A stretch of DNA of 59,749 bases from positions 1 through 59,749 of the IMG/VR virus record IMGVR_UViG_3300009376_000018, one strand, 5' to 3'. Below, one piece after another: positions 39,752 to 49,893 of this stretch. The notes beneath the pieces were generated by a model. That model was not told the DNA's origin and ran no database searches. It worked only from the letters and a program-made list of their open reading frames with translations. Source of the DNA: a virus. Each line of letters starts with the position of its first letter. Position 1 is the stretch's first letter. The translations under genes and the position numbers were made by a program.

Positions 39752-41233
39752 ATGGCAGCAATAATCACAGAAAAATTTAGAACGCACAATGCGAAGCAGT
39801 TCATTGAAGACTTTGCAGAAAGTGGTCAATCGAACTACATTTTCATTGGGCGTCCACACGCATGGGCAGATGACACGAGTCCTCCTGCACCTGCGAATTC
39901 AGAATCAGAAGAGATATCCGCATTTGAAGACATGATTGCTTTGAAGAAGGTTTCAAACACTGATATATCACACGGATTAGTAAGATACAACTGGACAACA
40001 AATACTAAGTATGACGAATGGAGAGATAATTACTCCGCTTCTAATACTACTAATGTCACAAATGTATCGAACTTCTACGATGGAAGAGGGTATGTAATAA
40101 CAGACGAATTTAAAGTATATAAATGTATAAAAACAGGAGTATCTGGTGGTTCTACAGTAGTTTCTACTCAGAAACCACAACATACTAGTGGAATTAATAC
40201 CGAGAGTGATGGTTATATATGGCTTTTCATGTATTCAGTAACCGCTTCAGATGTTATTAAATTTGTAACCAACGACTTTATACCAGTTAAAACTTTGGGT
40301 GCTAAAGCAGCTGTTGTTGGTTCAGGCACAAACGGTGGTTTCGGAACTACTGCAACAGATGATGGTTCTGCTCAATGGGACGCAGAAAACGGCGCTGTAG
40401 ATGGTGCGATTTATCATTATGTAGTCACTGCTGCCGGTGGAAGCTATAGTAATGGTTCAACAACTACATTTACACTAGATGTTGCTGTCGAGGGTGATGG
40501 CTCAGGTGCTGTTGCAACTCTATCATTTGTGAGTGGTGCTTTAAGTTCAGTAGCTTTTAAAGATTCAAGTTCATATGGAACAGGTTATAAGAGGGCATCG
40601 TTCCCAACTCTTAACTCTACTATATCAGGATTAACTGCTGGTACAGGCGCAACTATACATGCAGTTATCTCACCAATCAATGGTCATGGTGCAAACCCAA
40701 TCGAAGAATTAGGTGGAAACTATTGTATCGTAAACTCTAGACTAGAGTTTGCTGAAGGTTCAGGTGATTTCCCAACTGATAACGATTTCAGACGAATTGG
40801 TCTTATTAAGAATCCGGTTCAATCATCGGGTGGTACTATCACACAATTAACTTCATTGACTGCAACTAATCAAATAACGGTTACTAGTGCTACTGCTATA
40901 TCAGTTGATGATTTACTTACCAATAATGGTACAGAGTCAGCATCTACTGCTAAAGTAAGAGTTGTTTCTAAGTCAGGTAATGATTTAAAAACTCTACCTG
41001 TAGTAAATGTAGGTGGTGAATATGTCGCATTTGCAAACTCTAACAATGTTCATGTAAATGGTGGTGGTAGTCCAACTACAACTGTTACCTCTGATGGTGT
41101 TTCAAAAGCTGCTAATGCCGCTCATCCAGAGTTGACAAGATTTACAGGCCAAATTCTCTATGTCGAGAATAGAGGCGCAGTCTCAAGAGCTGCAGACCAG
41201 ATTGAAGATATCAAACTGATTATTGAAATGTAA
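39752..41233 (+). CDS. gp8: gp8 baseplate wedge subunit
   Basis: 493 residues (T4 gp8 is 334). The N-terminal part matches gp8: IITEKFRTHNAKQFIEDFAE, NYIFIGRPHAWADD, VRYNWTTNTKYDEWRDNY and YVITDEFKVYKCI. The later conserved part is GYIWLFMYSVTASDVIKFVT, followed by FIPVKTLG. A beta-rich insert of about 200 residues (GNSYSNGSTTTF-like, Gly/Ser/Thr-rich) follows, and the end VENRGAVSRAADQIEDIKLI is typical for gp8. It dimerises in the outer wedge. Two late promoters precede the gene. Confidence 0.88.
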   Translation: MAAIITEKFRTHNAKQFIEDFAESGQSNYIFIGRPHAWADDTSPPAPANSESEEISAFEDMIALKKVSNTDISHGLVRYNWTTNTKYDEWRDNYSASNTTNVTNVSNFYDGRGYVITDEFKVYKCIKTGVSGGSTVVSTQKPQHTSGINTESDGYIWLFMYSVTASDVIKFVTNDFIPVKTLGAKAAVVGSGTNGGFGTTATDDGSAQWDAENGAVDGAIYHYVVTAAGGSYSNGSTTTFTLDVAVEGDGSGAVATLSFVSGALSSVAFKDSSSYGTGYKRASFPTLNSTISGLTAGTGATIHAVISPINGHGANPIEELGGNYCIVNSRLEFAEGSGDFPTDNDFRRIGLIKNPVQSSGGTITQLTSLTATNQITVTSATAISVDDLLTNNGTESASTAKVRVVSKSGNDLKTLPVVNVGGEYVAFANSNNVHVNGGGSPTTTVTSDGVSKAANAAHPELTRFTGQILYVENRGAVSRAADQIEDIKLIIEM

Positions 41234-41237
41234 TTTG

Positions 41238-41256
41238 TGTCTCCTTATAGGAGACA
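41238..41256 (+). terminator. Perfect 8-bp hairpin after gp8
   Basis: TGTCTCCT-tat-AGGAGACA in the 56-nt gap between gp8 and the following large gene. Only a weak T/A-rich tail follows (ttaattta), so it may be a partial terminator or an RNA-processing or stability element. Confidence 0.4.
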
Positions 41257-41289
41257 TTAATTTATAAACAGACTAAAGAAGAATAAACT

Positions 41290-44200
41290 ATGTCAGAGAA
41301 AACGGACTTAAACATAACACCATACTACGATGATTACTCAGAATCAGATAATTACCACAAGGTTTTATTTAGAGCAGGTAGACCACTACAGGCAAGAGAA
41401 CTAACTCAATCGCAATCGATATTACAAAATCAAATCCAACGATTTGGTAATCATATGTTCAAGGAAGGTTCCATTGTTAATGGTGCCCAAACCGACATCG
41501 ATATGGATGTCGAGTTCGTTAAAGTTGATGCAACAAATCCAAATACATCAGGAACAGAAGATGTCAGTTCATACTTAACTAGTTCTGTAGGTAAAATATA
41601 TCAAGGTGAAACATCTGGTGTAATCGGAGAAGTGGTAACAACAGTTGCTCAAACAGGAACAGACCCTGATACTCTTATTGTAAAATATCTACAACAAGGA
41701 ACAGACGGAACATCTACAACAAATAATTCAGAAAGATTCACTGCATCAGAAGAGATAAGTGAAGTCACTTTGTCTTCTGCTGGTGCACCTAGTTCAGCTG
41801 CTAATAATAACGAATTTAAAGTCAAACAATCTGGTGATACACCAGTTGGTCGTGCATCTATTGCTAAAATCGCAGAAGGTGTAGTATTCTTAAGAGGTTA
41901 TTTTGTTAAAACAGATGCACAAACAATTGTATTAGAAAAGTACAATGGTAAACCTTCTTATAGAGTTGGTCTAGACATAACAGAGTCATTAATAGATTCA
42001 TCTAGTGATACATCTCTATTAGATAATTCACAAGGAACCACCAATGAGAACGCACCAGGCGCTGATAGACTGAAGTTTACGCTTACTTTGAGTAAGTATA
42101 CCCTAACTGCTACGACAGATACGAACTTTATAGAATTGGGTAGAGTTAATGAAGGTATTATAGAGTTAGAAATAAATAGACCAATTTATAGTCATATAGA
42201 AAACACACTTGCACAACGAACATTTGATGCAAATGGTGATTTTGTATTAAACCAATTCACACATTCATTTAGAGAACACTTAAACGATGGAACTTTCAAC
42301 AGAGGGTTCTATGAAGCATGGGAAGGTGGTGATGAGAGTAAATTCATCATGCAAGTATCGCCAGGTAAAGCATATGTTAAAGGTTACTCAATAGACAAAA
42401 CAGGAACAACCAATCTAGAATTAAACAAGGCAAGAACAACAGAATCACTTACAAACGCAAACACACCCGCTAGATTAGGAAACAAATTAAGAATAAATGA
42501 TGCTCATGGATATCCAGAGTTTGGAGATTCAACTGCGACTTCTTCATATAGTCCAATTCAAATATTCGATACTGCACCAACAACAAATGGAACATTAGAA
42601 GCATATGAAAGTGCAAACAGTGTTGGTCATATTGGTTGGGCAAGAGTCAGAAACATAGACGAATATTCGTCAACTTACGACAACTTATATCTATTTGATA
42701 TCAAGATGTTTACAATGCTTTCATATGGAAGTAATATACTCGGAATAAACAGTATGAAAGTTGGTGATAAAGTCACAGGTTCAACATCAGGTGCAACAGG
42801 TATAGTTGCATATCAAAATCATCCGCAGGATTTTGTCATGCTTCACGATGTTGTCGGAAAATTTACAACATTAGATTATTTAACAGTAAAGGGTGCAGGA
42901 ACACATTCAAGTAGCACAACAATTAGTAGTGTAAGAAGTTTCCAAATAGAAGATGCAAGAGGTGTTGGTCAAACTAAATCTAGTGAGACTGGTGCTACGC
43001 AAAACTTTACTGCTAATGTCGCAACAGACCATGATAAAATTATATCAGGCCTTGCAACAATTACAACCGGTGGTGCTATCACAGGTGTAGGAACTGCGTT
43101 CTTGACAGAACTAAGAAAAGGCGATATCATATTAGATGGTGGAGGTAATGCTCGAGTAATCAACACAATTACTGATAACTCAACCGCTCAAACAGTTGCA
43201 ACCACAGGTGTAACCGCTGCTGTTCAAGTTGGTCTTTTAAGAAGAAGAGCTAAACTTTATGACCAAGACCAATCTGCATCAATATTTGCATGGCCTAGAG
43301 ATAAAGTATCTGGAAATACACCAACAGAAATTACAGTCAGATATCAAAAAGAATTTACAGTAGGAAGTAGTGGTGAGATAACATTAACAAAAGAAAATAG
43401 CGAAAGTTTTGAACCAAAGAACAACGATAACTATCAATTCGCAATAGTAAAAGCTTCAGGAAGTCCATCTTCGGGAAGAGGTAATGGTGCAGTATTACAA
43501 GGTGATGATGTAACCATATCTGGAGCAACCGTCACAATCGGTACCAGTGCTGACCAAAATGCAATAGTAAGAGCATCGTATACAGTAAGTGTCACAAATC
43601 CTACCGCTAAAGCAAAAAATTTACGAGAGTTTCGTGCTGTAAGATTCAGTAAGAGTGATTCTCATACAGACAATCCATTCTATGGAACTGCATATGACCA
43701 TAAAGAATTATCACTTGGTGTTGCAGATGTATATAAGATAAGAGGAATATTTGAGGCAGTTCCAGGTACAACAACAAATAGTGTCGCAACACCACCCAAT
43801 GCAGTAATAGACCAAACATCGGGAGCTTTCGCAACAGGTAATATTATTAAAGGACAAACATCGGGTGTTCGTGCAAAATTAATAGATTGGAATGGAGATG
43901 ATACTACATCATACTTCTATTATCTAACAAACCACACATTCACAGCAGGCGAAACAATAGTAGATGAAACATCAGGTGCAATTGGAACTCTAACATCTAT
44001 AGGAACTAATTCACCAGAGATTACAAACAGATATTCTTTAGACAATGGTCAAAGAGATGGTTATTATGACCACGCTAAACTAGTTTTAAAACAAGGCGAA
44101 CCTACACCAAACAATCAGATAACAGTTATCTTTGATATGTTCACAGGTGGTTCTGGTGACTTCTATGATGTATCATCATATTCTGGTATTGCATATAAAG

Positions 44201-47200
44201 ATATTCCAAACTTTTCACCAAACAAAGTTGACTTGGGTGGTTTCGAACCAGATGGTCAATTTGAACTTGCAGATGCAGTAGACTTTAGACCATCAGTTGG
44301 TCAGTTATTTGGTAACGCTACTTTTGGTGGTAATAGTTATATATATGACCAAACATCAATCTTAGACTTGAGTGCATTTGGAACAGCAGGTAATGGTGAA
44401 GGTATATTAAAATCTCCGTTTGCTTATGAAGCAAGAAGTTTTGAGGCCACAAGAGCAGATATTGATGGTAATTCAAATGCTGACATAACAACTGCAAGGT
44501 CATCTTATTCAAGATGTGCATTACCAACATCAATGATTAAAGGTAATATTACTTTCTATGTTCCAAGAATTGATAAAGTATTCTTACATAGAAGTGGTTC
44601 ATGGGAAGTATCACAAGGTAATCCTTCAATAACACCACAAAGACCTATCGCAATTGATGATGCATTAGAATTATTTGAATTGTTCATTCCTGCCTTCACA
44701 CAAAAGGTAAGTGAAATAACTGTTAAGTCAAAAGATTATCGAAGATTCACAATGGGTGACATTGGTAAAATCAATCAAAGAGTCACAACTCTAGAAAGGG
44801 TCACTGCATTATCCTTATTAGAGAAAGATACACAAACAAAACAAATTTTAGATGCAGACGGTTTCGATAGATACAAATCAGGTTTCTTAGTAGATAACTT
44901 TAGAGGCCATAAGATTGGTGATGTATCTCATCCAGATTATCATGTTGGTATCGATACTAAAGTTGGTCAATTAAGACCACAATCATATTCACAATTCTTT
45001 GATATAAATTTAAACACATCATATTCATCAGGTTACCAAAAGACTGGTGACTTAATTACATTACCTTATACACAATCATCATATGTGAATCAAAGTAAAG
45101 CATCAAGACATGTTAATGTTAATCCATATCATGTATTCGCATTTATAGGTAATGTAAAATTAGAACCAGAATCAGATATATGGAATGATTCAGAACAATT
45201 ACCAGAAGTTAGAATTAATAGAGAAGGAAACTTTGATGCTGTTCTTGCTGAAAATGCTAACTCACTTGGAACAGTTTGGAATAACTGGCAAACGACATGG
45301 GTTGGTGAACCAACAGTTGTAGATACATCTGTTGAATCAACAGTACCTGGTTCGTGGTCTGGTGACCCTGCTCAAGGTGGTGAATGGGTTCAAGGAACAA
45401 TAATAGGAAAAGAAATTACTGATACACCAGAAGTTCAGTCAAGACAAGGAGTTAATACATCAGTAGTTGAAGACTTCGTAGAAACAAGAAACAACAGAAT
45501 TGTAAGTGTGTCTGTTATACCTTTTATCAGAAGTAGAGAAATAAAGGTAACAGCAACAAACTTAAAACCATTTACGAACCATTACATATACTTTGATGGT
45601 ATCAGAGTAGACCAATATGTAAGACCAGATTCAGCAACTTATTCACAAGATAGTGGAACAACAGTTGCATCTGGAGTAAAAACAGATGGTAATGGTAAAG
45701 TAATATGTCATTTCAATATACCAAATGATACTTATCAAAGATTCCCAACAGGACAAAGAGAACTTAGAGTTACCTCTAGTGCAACGAATCTGAGTAATCC
45801 AGATTCATCAGGTAGTGGAATGTATCAAGCACAAGGATTATTAAACAGTTCACAAACAGAAGTTGTTTCAACGAGAAATGGTAGAGTAGTCACAGAGAGA
45901 CTAACAGGCGAAAGAACAATAGTCAGGAAAGGTGAGAGACAAAATGTGACACAAGATGGTTCATTACCACCACCTCCGCCTCCGGCGCCACCACAACCAG
46001 TTGCGCCGCCACCACCACCTCCGCCGGCGAACTTACCGATTGTATCACCACCTCCGGCACCGACACCTGCTCCAGTGCCTGCACCAGTTCCAGCACCTGC
46101 ACCAGTTCCGGCGCCAGTGCCAGTTCCGGTACCAGTGCCACAACCAGTTGCATTGCCTGTAGGTGATAGAATGGAAACATTACAAGACTTCAATAGAAAC
46201 TTTCCATTTAGATTGGAACCAGAACCAAGAGGTTGGAGTGACCCATTAGCAGAATCGTTCTTAGTAGAATCAGATGGTGGTATGTTCTTAACATCTATAG
46301 ATGTATACTTTAAATCTAAGTCTGCAAGTCTACCTGTTTCAATAGAAATTAGAAATATGGTTAATGGTTATCCAGGCCAAGTGACAATACCATTTTCAAT
46401 AGTCACAAAGAATCCTGCTGATGTTAATATTTCAGAAGATGGTTCATCTGCAACAACATTTACATTCGAATCACCAGTATACTTAGAAGACATGCAAGAA
46501 TATTGTTTCGTAGTATACACTAATTCAACAGATTACAATTGTTTCATATCAAGAATGGGTGAAAAAGATTTAATTACAGGACAAACTATATCAGGTCAAC
46601 CATATGCTGGTTCATTGTTTATGTCACAAAATGCATCTACATGGACAGCAGAACAAACAGATGACCTCAAATTTAACATGAAAACTGCTAAGTTTACAAC
46701 AAACGCATATGCAAATGTTATATTTGAAAATGCACATTTACCAGAATCAAAATTACAAAATAACTCAATAGAAGTTTATAACAATCAACCATTCTTTAGA
46801 GTTTACTCTTACGCTCATGGATTATACGATACAGATTCAAATGTCGTTATATGGGGAGTTGAAGGAGATAAATCAAACGGAGCACTTAAACTTGCAACAC
46901 CAAGTGCGATTACTGGTGCTGTGACAGCTCAGACTTATACAACAGGTTCAGGCGGCGGTACAGAGGCTTCAGTAGCTAGTAGTGGTTCAGGTATAGGTCT
47001 GAAAGTAAAAGTAGTTGTTGATGCAAGTGATACAGATGCAGTAAATGCTATTAGTATTGTTGATCCAGGTTATGGATATACAACTACAGAGACAATCACA
47101 GTCACAATTAACAGTCAAACATTCACAGTCGGTATTACAACAATTGGAGACACATTGGGTGGTATACCAATTGCGGCCATTAATAAAAGTTTTGCTAATA

Positions 47201-48087
47201 TTGGAAACTATGAAATAGATTCGTTCACTTGCACACCAGATTTAACAAGTTATGGTTTAGATTACACTAACGCTGTTGAATCGACAATAGGTGGTGGTGA
47301 GACTTCTTATATGACTAAAAACTTGTATTATGATGTATTACATACAATGATACCTTCTTTGACCTATAAAGATTGTGCAATGATTAGTAGTGTAAGAAGA
47401 ACAGGAACAAATTCTCCTGAGTCTTCTTCATTAGATACAACATATACATTACGCTCAACAAACGATTTCATAACATTGAATGATAACAATTACTTTGAGA
47501 GACCAAGTATAATTTCATCAAGTATAAACGAACAAGAAGAACAAACAGGCGGAACTACAAGTAAATCGTTTGAATGTAGATTACAATTCTACACTAGTAA
47601 TCAGAATGTATCTCCAGTTGTCGATATTGGAACAATTGGTTGTTTAGGTATTATGAATAGAATTAACGATATCGATTCTTCAGCTGATTTAACAACAAAT
47701 TCAGTTTATATAGATTCAACAGAACCAGATGGCGACAATAACGCAATGGTTTATATAACAAGAAAAGTTAATCTTAAGAATCCTGCAACGCAATTGAAAG
47801 TTATTTCAGATAACTTTAGACCGCCAGACACAGATTTAAAATTTATGTATAAAATATTGAAGAATGATGAAACAACACCTATAGATGATTTAGGGTTTGA
47901 ATTCTTCAACACAACAGGTGCGCCAGATACAGCAATAGAACAAGATGCTAGAAACTTTAAAGAGTATGAATATACTGCTGATGGTTTACCAGAGTTCACA
48001 GGTTTTGTAGTGAAGATAGTTGGCCAGGCAAAAAATACTTCGATTGTTCCATTAGTGACATCGCTTAGATGTATTGCACTGGCATAA
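41290..48087 (+). CDS. Giant virion protein (2265 aa) with DUF4815-like N-terminus and Pro-rich linker
   Basis: 2265 residues. The N-terminus (NITPYYDDYSESDNYHKVLF, RAGRPLQARELTQSQSILQN, QIQRFGNHMFKEGSIVNG) matches the DUF4815-type module of large T4-like marine virion proteins, thought to sit at the baseplate edge, perhaps replacing gp9/gp10. Residues about 200-1550 are beta-rich, with repeated TSGxxG units. Residues about 1557-1620 are an extreme proline tract (runs of 6-7 Pro, then PAPVPAPVPA-type repeats). The C-terminal 640 residues resume with globular beta domains (FRLEPEPRGWSDPLAESFLV, then SIDVYFKSKS). The Pro tract probably forms a stiff linker between a baseplate-bound part and a distal fibre-like part. 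Confidence 0.75.
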   Translation: MSEKTDLNITPYYDDYSESDNYHKVLFRAGRPLQARELTQSQSILQNQIQRFGNHMFKEGSIVNGAQTDIDMDVEFVKVDATNPNTSGTEDVSSYLTSSVGKIYQGETSGVIGEVVTTVAQTGTDPDTLIVKYLQQGTDGTSTTNNSERFTASEEISEVTLSSAGAPSSAANNNEFKVKQSGDTPVGRASIAKIAEGVVFLRGYFVKTDAQTIVLEKYNGKPSYRVGLDITESLIDSSSDTSLLDNSQGTTNENAPGADRLKFTLTLSKYTLTATTDTNFIELGRVNEGIIELEINRPIYSHIENTLAQRTFDANGDFVLNQFTHSFREHLNDGTFNRGFYEAWEGGDESKFIMQVSPGKAYVKGYSIDKTGTTNLELNKARTTESLTNANTPARLGNKLRINDAHGYPEFGDSTATSSYSPIQIFDTAPTTNGTLEAYESANSVGHIGWARVRNIDEYSSTYDNLYLFDIKMFTMLSYGSNILGINSMKVGDKVTGSTSGATGIVAYQNHPQDFVMLHDVVGKFTTLDYLTVKGAGTHSSSTTISSVRSFQIEDARGVGQTKSSETGATQNFTANVATDHDKIISGLATITTGGAITGVGTAFLTELRKGDIILDGGGNARVINTITDNSTAQTVATTGVTAAVQVGLLRRRAKLYDQDQSASIFAWPRDKVSGNTPTEITVRYQKEFTVGSSGEITLTKENSESFEPKNNDNYQFAIVKASGSPSSGRGNGAVLQGDDVTISGATVTIGTSADQNAIVRASYTVSVTNPTAKAKNLREFRAVRFSKSDSHTDNPFYGTAYDHKELSLGVADVYKIRGIFEAVPGTTTNSVATPPNAVIDQTSGAFATGNIIKGQTSGVRAKLIDWNGDDTTSYFYYLTNHTFTAGETIVDETSGAIGTLTSIGTNSPEITNRYSLDNGQRDGYYDHAKLVLKQGEPTPNNQITVIFDMFTGGSGDFYDVSSYSGIAYKDIPNFSPNKVDLGGFEPDGQFELADAVDFRPSVGQLFGNATFGGNSYIYDQTSILDLSAFGTAGNGEGILKSPFAYEARSFEATRADIDGNSNADITTARSSYSRCALPTSMIKGNITFYVPRIDKVFLHRSGSWEVSQGNPSITPQRPIAIDDALELFELFIPAFTQKVSEITVKSKDYRRFTMGDIGKINQRVTTLERVTALSLLEKDTQTKQILDADGFDRYKSGFLVDNFRGHKIGDVSHPDYHVGIDTKVGQLRPQSYSQFFDINLNTSYSSGYQKTGDLITLPYTQSSYVNQSKASRHVNVNPYHVFAFIGNVKLEPESDIWNDSEQLPEVRINREGNFDAVLAENANSLGTVWNNWQTTWVGEPTVVDTSVESTVPGSWSGDPAQGGEWVQGTIIGKEITDTPEVQSRQGVNTSVVEDFVETRNNRIVSVSVIPFIRSREIKVTATNLKPFTNHYIYFDGIRVDQYVRPDSATYSQDSGTTVASGVKTDGNGKVICHFNIPNDTYQRFPTGQRELRVTSSATNLSNPDSSGSGMYQAQGLLNSSQTEVVSTRNGRVVTERLTGERTIVRKGERQNVTQDGSLPPPPPPAPPQPVAPPPPPPPANLPIVSPPPAPTPAPVPAPVPAPAPVPAPVPVPVPVPQPVALPVGDRMETLQDFNRNFPFRLEPEPRGWSDPLAESFLVESDGGMFLTSIDVYFKSKSASLPVSIEIRNMVNGYPGQVTIPFSIVTKNPADVNISEDGSSATTFTFESPVYLEDMQEYCFVVYTNSTDYNCFISRMGEKDLITGQTISGQPYAGSLFMSQNASTWTAEQTDDLKFNMKTAKFTTNAYANVIFENAHLPESKLQNNSIEVYNNQPFFRVYSYAHGLYDTDSNVVIWGVEGDKSNGALKLATPSAITGAVTAQTYTTGSGGGTEASVASSGSGIGLKVKVVVDASDTDAVNAISIVDPGYGYTTTETITVTINSQTFTVGITTIGDTLGGIPIAAINKSFANIGNYEIDSFTCTPDLTSYGLDYTNAVESTIGGGETSYMTKNLYYDVLHTMIPSLTYKDCAMISSVRRTGTNSPESSSLDTTYTLRSTNDFITLNDNNYFERPSIISSSINEQEEQTGGTTSKSFECRLQFYTSNQNVSPVVDIGTIGCLGIMNRINDIDSSADLTTNSVYIDSTEPDGDNNAMVYITRKVNLKNPATQLKVISDNFRPPDTDLKFMYKILKNDETTPIDDLGFEFFNTTGAPDTAIEQDARNFKEYEYTADGLPEFTGFVVKIVGQAKNTSIVPLVTSLRCIALA

Positions 48088-48091
48088 TATT

Positions 48092-48304
48092 ATGAAACAA
48101 TATATTAATGTAGAAGGTCATAGTGATATAGTAAGAGAAGAAAGTTCTCAAGCAATTATCAACACCGATACAGAACAATATAGATTGACAATGAGAAGAA
48201 GACAACTGATGAGAAATCAGAAAGAAGAGATAAATACTTTAAAGGAAGAAGTATCAGAAATTAAAAATTTATTGGAAGAAATAGTAGAGAAATTACATGG
48301 CTAA
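48092..48304 (+). CDS. Small coiled-coil protein (70 aa)
   Basis: 70 residues from the ATG at 48092. The C-terminal half is a clear leucine/isoleucine heptad coiled coil (EEINTLKEEVSEIKNLLEEI); the N-terminal half is hydrophilic (INVEGHSDIVREESSQAII). It is probably a fibre-assembly factor, trimerisation element or small structural protein, judging only from its place between the giant virion protein and the tail-fibre genes. It overlaps the next gene by 8 nt. Confidence 0.55.
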   Translation: MKQYINVEGHSDIVREESSQAIINTDTEQYRLTMRRRQLMRNQKEEINTLKEEVSEIKNLLEEIVEKLHG

Positions 48305-49889
48305 AACAGTAGACAATTTTGCAACAATAGAAGATTTTAGAAAGCAATATAATGAACTCGCATACGATGTGGGAGACATCAATGGTTTGAATGGTTCCAT
48401 GAAACTTGGTTCAAATGATACTGTAATAGATGCACTTAATGTATTAGACAATAAACAATTCTTCTTACAAGAATATGTATATGTTGCAACAGCAAACCAA
48501 GTCACCTTTACTGGAGCAGATAATTTTTCAAATACACTTCTCTTTAGAAAAGATAAGATTCAAGTTTATAAAAACGAAAGACACTTAGTAGAAGATGTAG
48601 ATTACATTGTTGCAAGTCCAGATGGTGCTGGTAATCATGAATCAGTAGTATTACAAGGAACTTACGCATCGGGTCAAGCAAATGCAATGTCTGCTAATGA
48701 TAGACTTACAATATACTCATACACTGGTGCATTTATAGGAACCGAAATTAGTGGTTCTGCAACATCATTCTTCCAGAAGAGTGCTGAAAATACAATTTAT
48801 AATTCAAACGCAAATGGTGTTATTTTAAATGGTACTAATTCGCCTGCAACAACTTTATTAGAATCAGGATATAAAATTCAACTTGCAGGCAAAACTTTTG
48901 CAGAAGATGATGTTATATCAACAGTATCAGGTAAGAAAGTTCAGTTTCCAACTGTATCAGATGGCACTGCATCATTATCAAGTGGTTCAATAACAGGTGC
49001 AGTAAACATAACCGCATCCGGAGAATTAGAAGGTGGTTCATTAGATATTAATGGTGTTGCTGATATATCTGGCAATACACTATTGGGTGGTACTTTAGGT
49101 GTCACAGGCACTACAACATTAACAGGCGCATTAGTAGCAAATGGCAATGTCGACTTGGGTAATGCGATTTCAGATACAATCACATTTGCTGGAACAGTTG
49201 ATTCAAATATAACACCTAATACAAACAATACACAACAAGTTGGTATCTCATCTAGAAAATTCAACAAAATGTACGCTACAGATTTTCATGGCAATCTAAC
49301 AGGTAATGTCACAGGAAATGCAGACACAGCTACTGCGTTGGCCACTGCAAGAAATATAAGTGGTGTAGCATTTAATGGTACTGCAAATATAGAATTAAAC
49401 ACTTCTCATATTGATGAAGATTCAAGTAATCTTTATTATACAGATGCAAGAGCAGATGCTCGTGCAAATGCTAGAATTGGTGCTTCAACTGCAGCTGCAT
49501 TATCTGATATTAATTATACAAGTTCTCCAACCGCAGGTCAAATACTAGTATGGGACGCAGGTAATAGTTATTGGGAACCTTCAAACAATTCAAATACAAC
49601 TGATGCTGTATCAGAGGGTTCAAATAACAAATACTTTACAGACGATAGGGTTAATGATGTTATTGTCGCTGGTAGTGGTTTGGCAAAAGCATATGTTGAC
49701 AATCCAGATGGTGGTAGTGACACTCAATTAGATGGACAAACAACTTTAAGTGTGAATACAAGTAATGGGGTTAAGTTAGATGGAGACGATGTCGAGTTAG
49801 ACTATAGTATTATAACTGATAGTGATTTAACTAGTGGTTTGCCAAGTGGTTCAGGTAAATCAGTCGGCCATATATACTTTTTAATATAA
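48297..49889 (+). CDS. Tail-fibre-like structural protein (530 aa)
   Basis: The N-terminal 150 residues (FATIEDFRKQYNELAYDVGD, QEYVYVATANQVTFTGADNF, IQVYKNERHLVEDVDYIVAS) form a globular attachment domain common in marine T4-like fibres. The rest is built from short beta-helix or triple-helix repeats: VDLGNAIS, FHGNLTGNVTGNADTATAL and the SSNLYYTDARADARANARI type module, followed by NNKYFTDDRVNDVI. The C-terminus (SGSGKSVGHIYFLI) is short. It probably forms part of the adsorption fibre. It shares modules with the genes at 53170, 57012 and 57269. Confidence 0.7.
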   Translation: MAKTVDNFATIEDFRKQYNELAYDVGDINGLNGSMKLGSNDTVIDALNVLDNKQFFLQEYVYVATANQVTFTGADNFSNTLLFRKDKIQVYKNERHLVEDVDYIVASPDGAGNHESVVLQGTYASGQANAMSANDRLTIYSYTGAFIGTEISGSATSFFQKSAENTIYNSNANGVILNGTNSPATTLLESGYKIQLAGKTFAEDDVISTVSGKKVQFPTVSDGTASLSSGSITGAVNITASGELEGGSLDINGVADISGNTLLGGTLGVTGTTTLTGALVANGNVDLGNAISDTITFAGTVDSNITPNTNNTQQVGISSRKFNKMYATDFHGNLTGNVTGNADTATALATARNISGVAFNGTANIELNTSHIDEDSSNLYYTDARADARANARIGASTAAALSDINYTSSPTAGQILVWDAGNSYWEPSNNSNTTDAVSEGSNNKYFTDDRVNDVIVAGSGLAKAYVDNPDGGSDTQLDGQTTLSVNTSNGVKLDGDDVELDYSIITDSDLTSGLPSGSGKSVGHIYFLI

Positions 49890-49893
49890 TGAT

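Noticed and set aside
45825-46193. Minus-strand Gly/Thr-rich ORF opposite the proline tract
   Set aside because: It is poly-Gly/GTGTG repeats produced by reading CCN proline codons backwards. No independent support.
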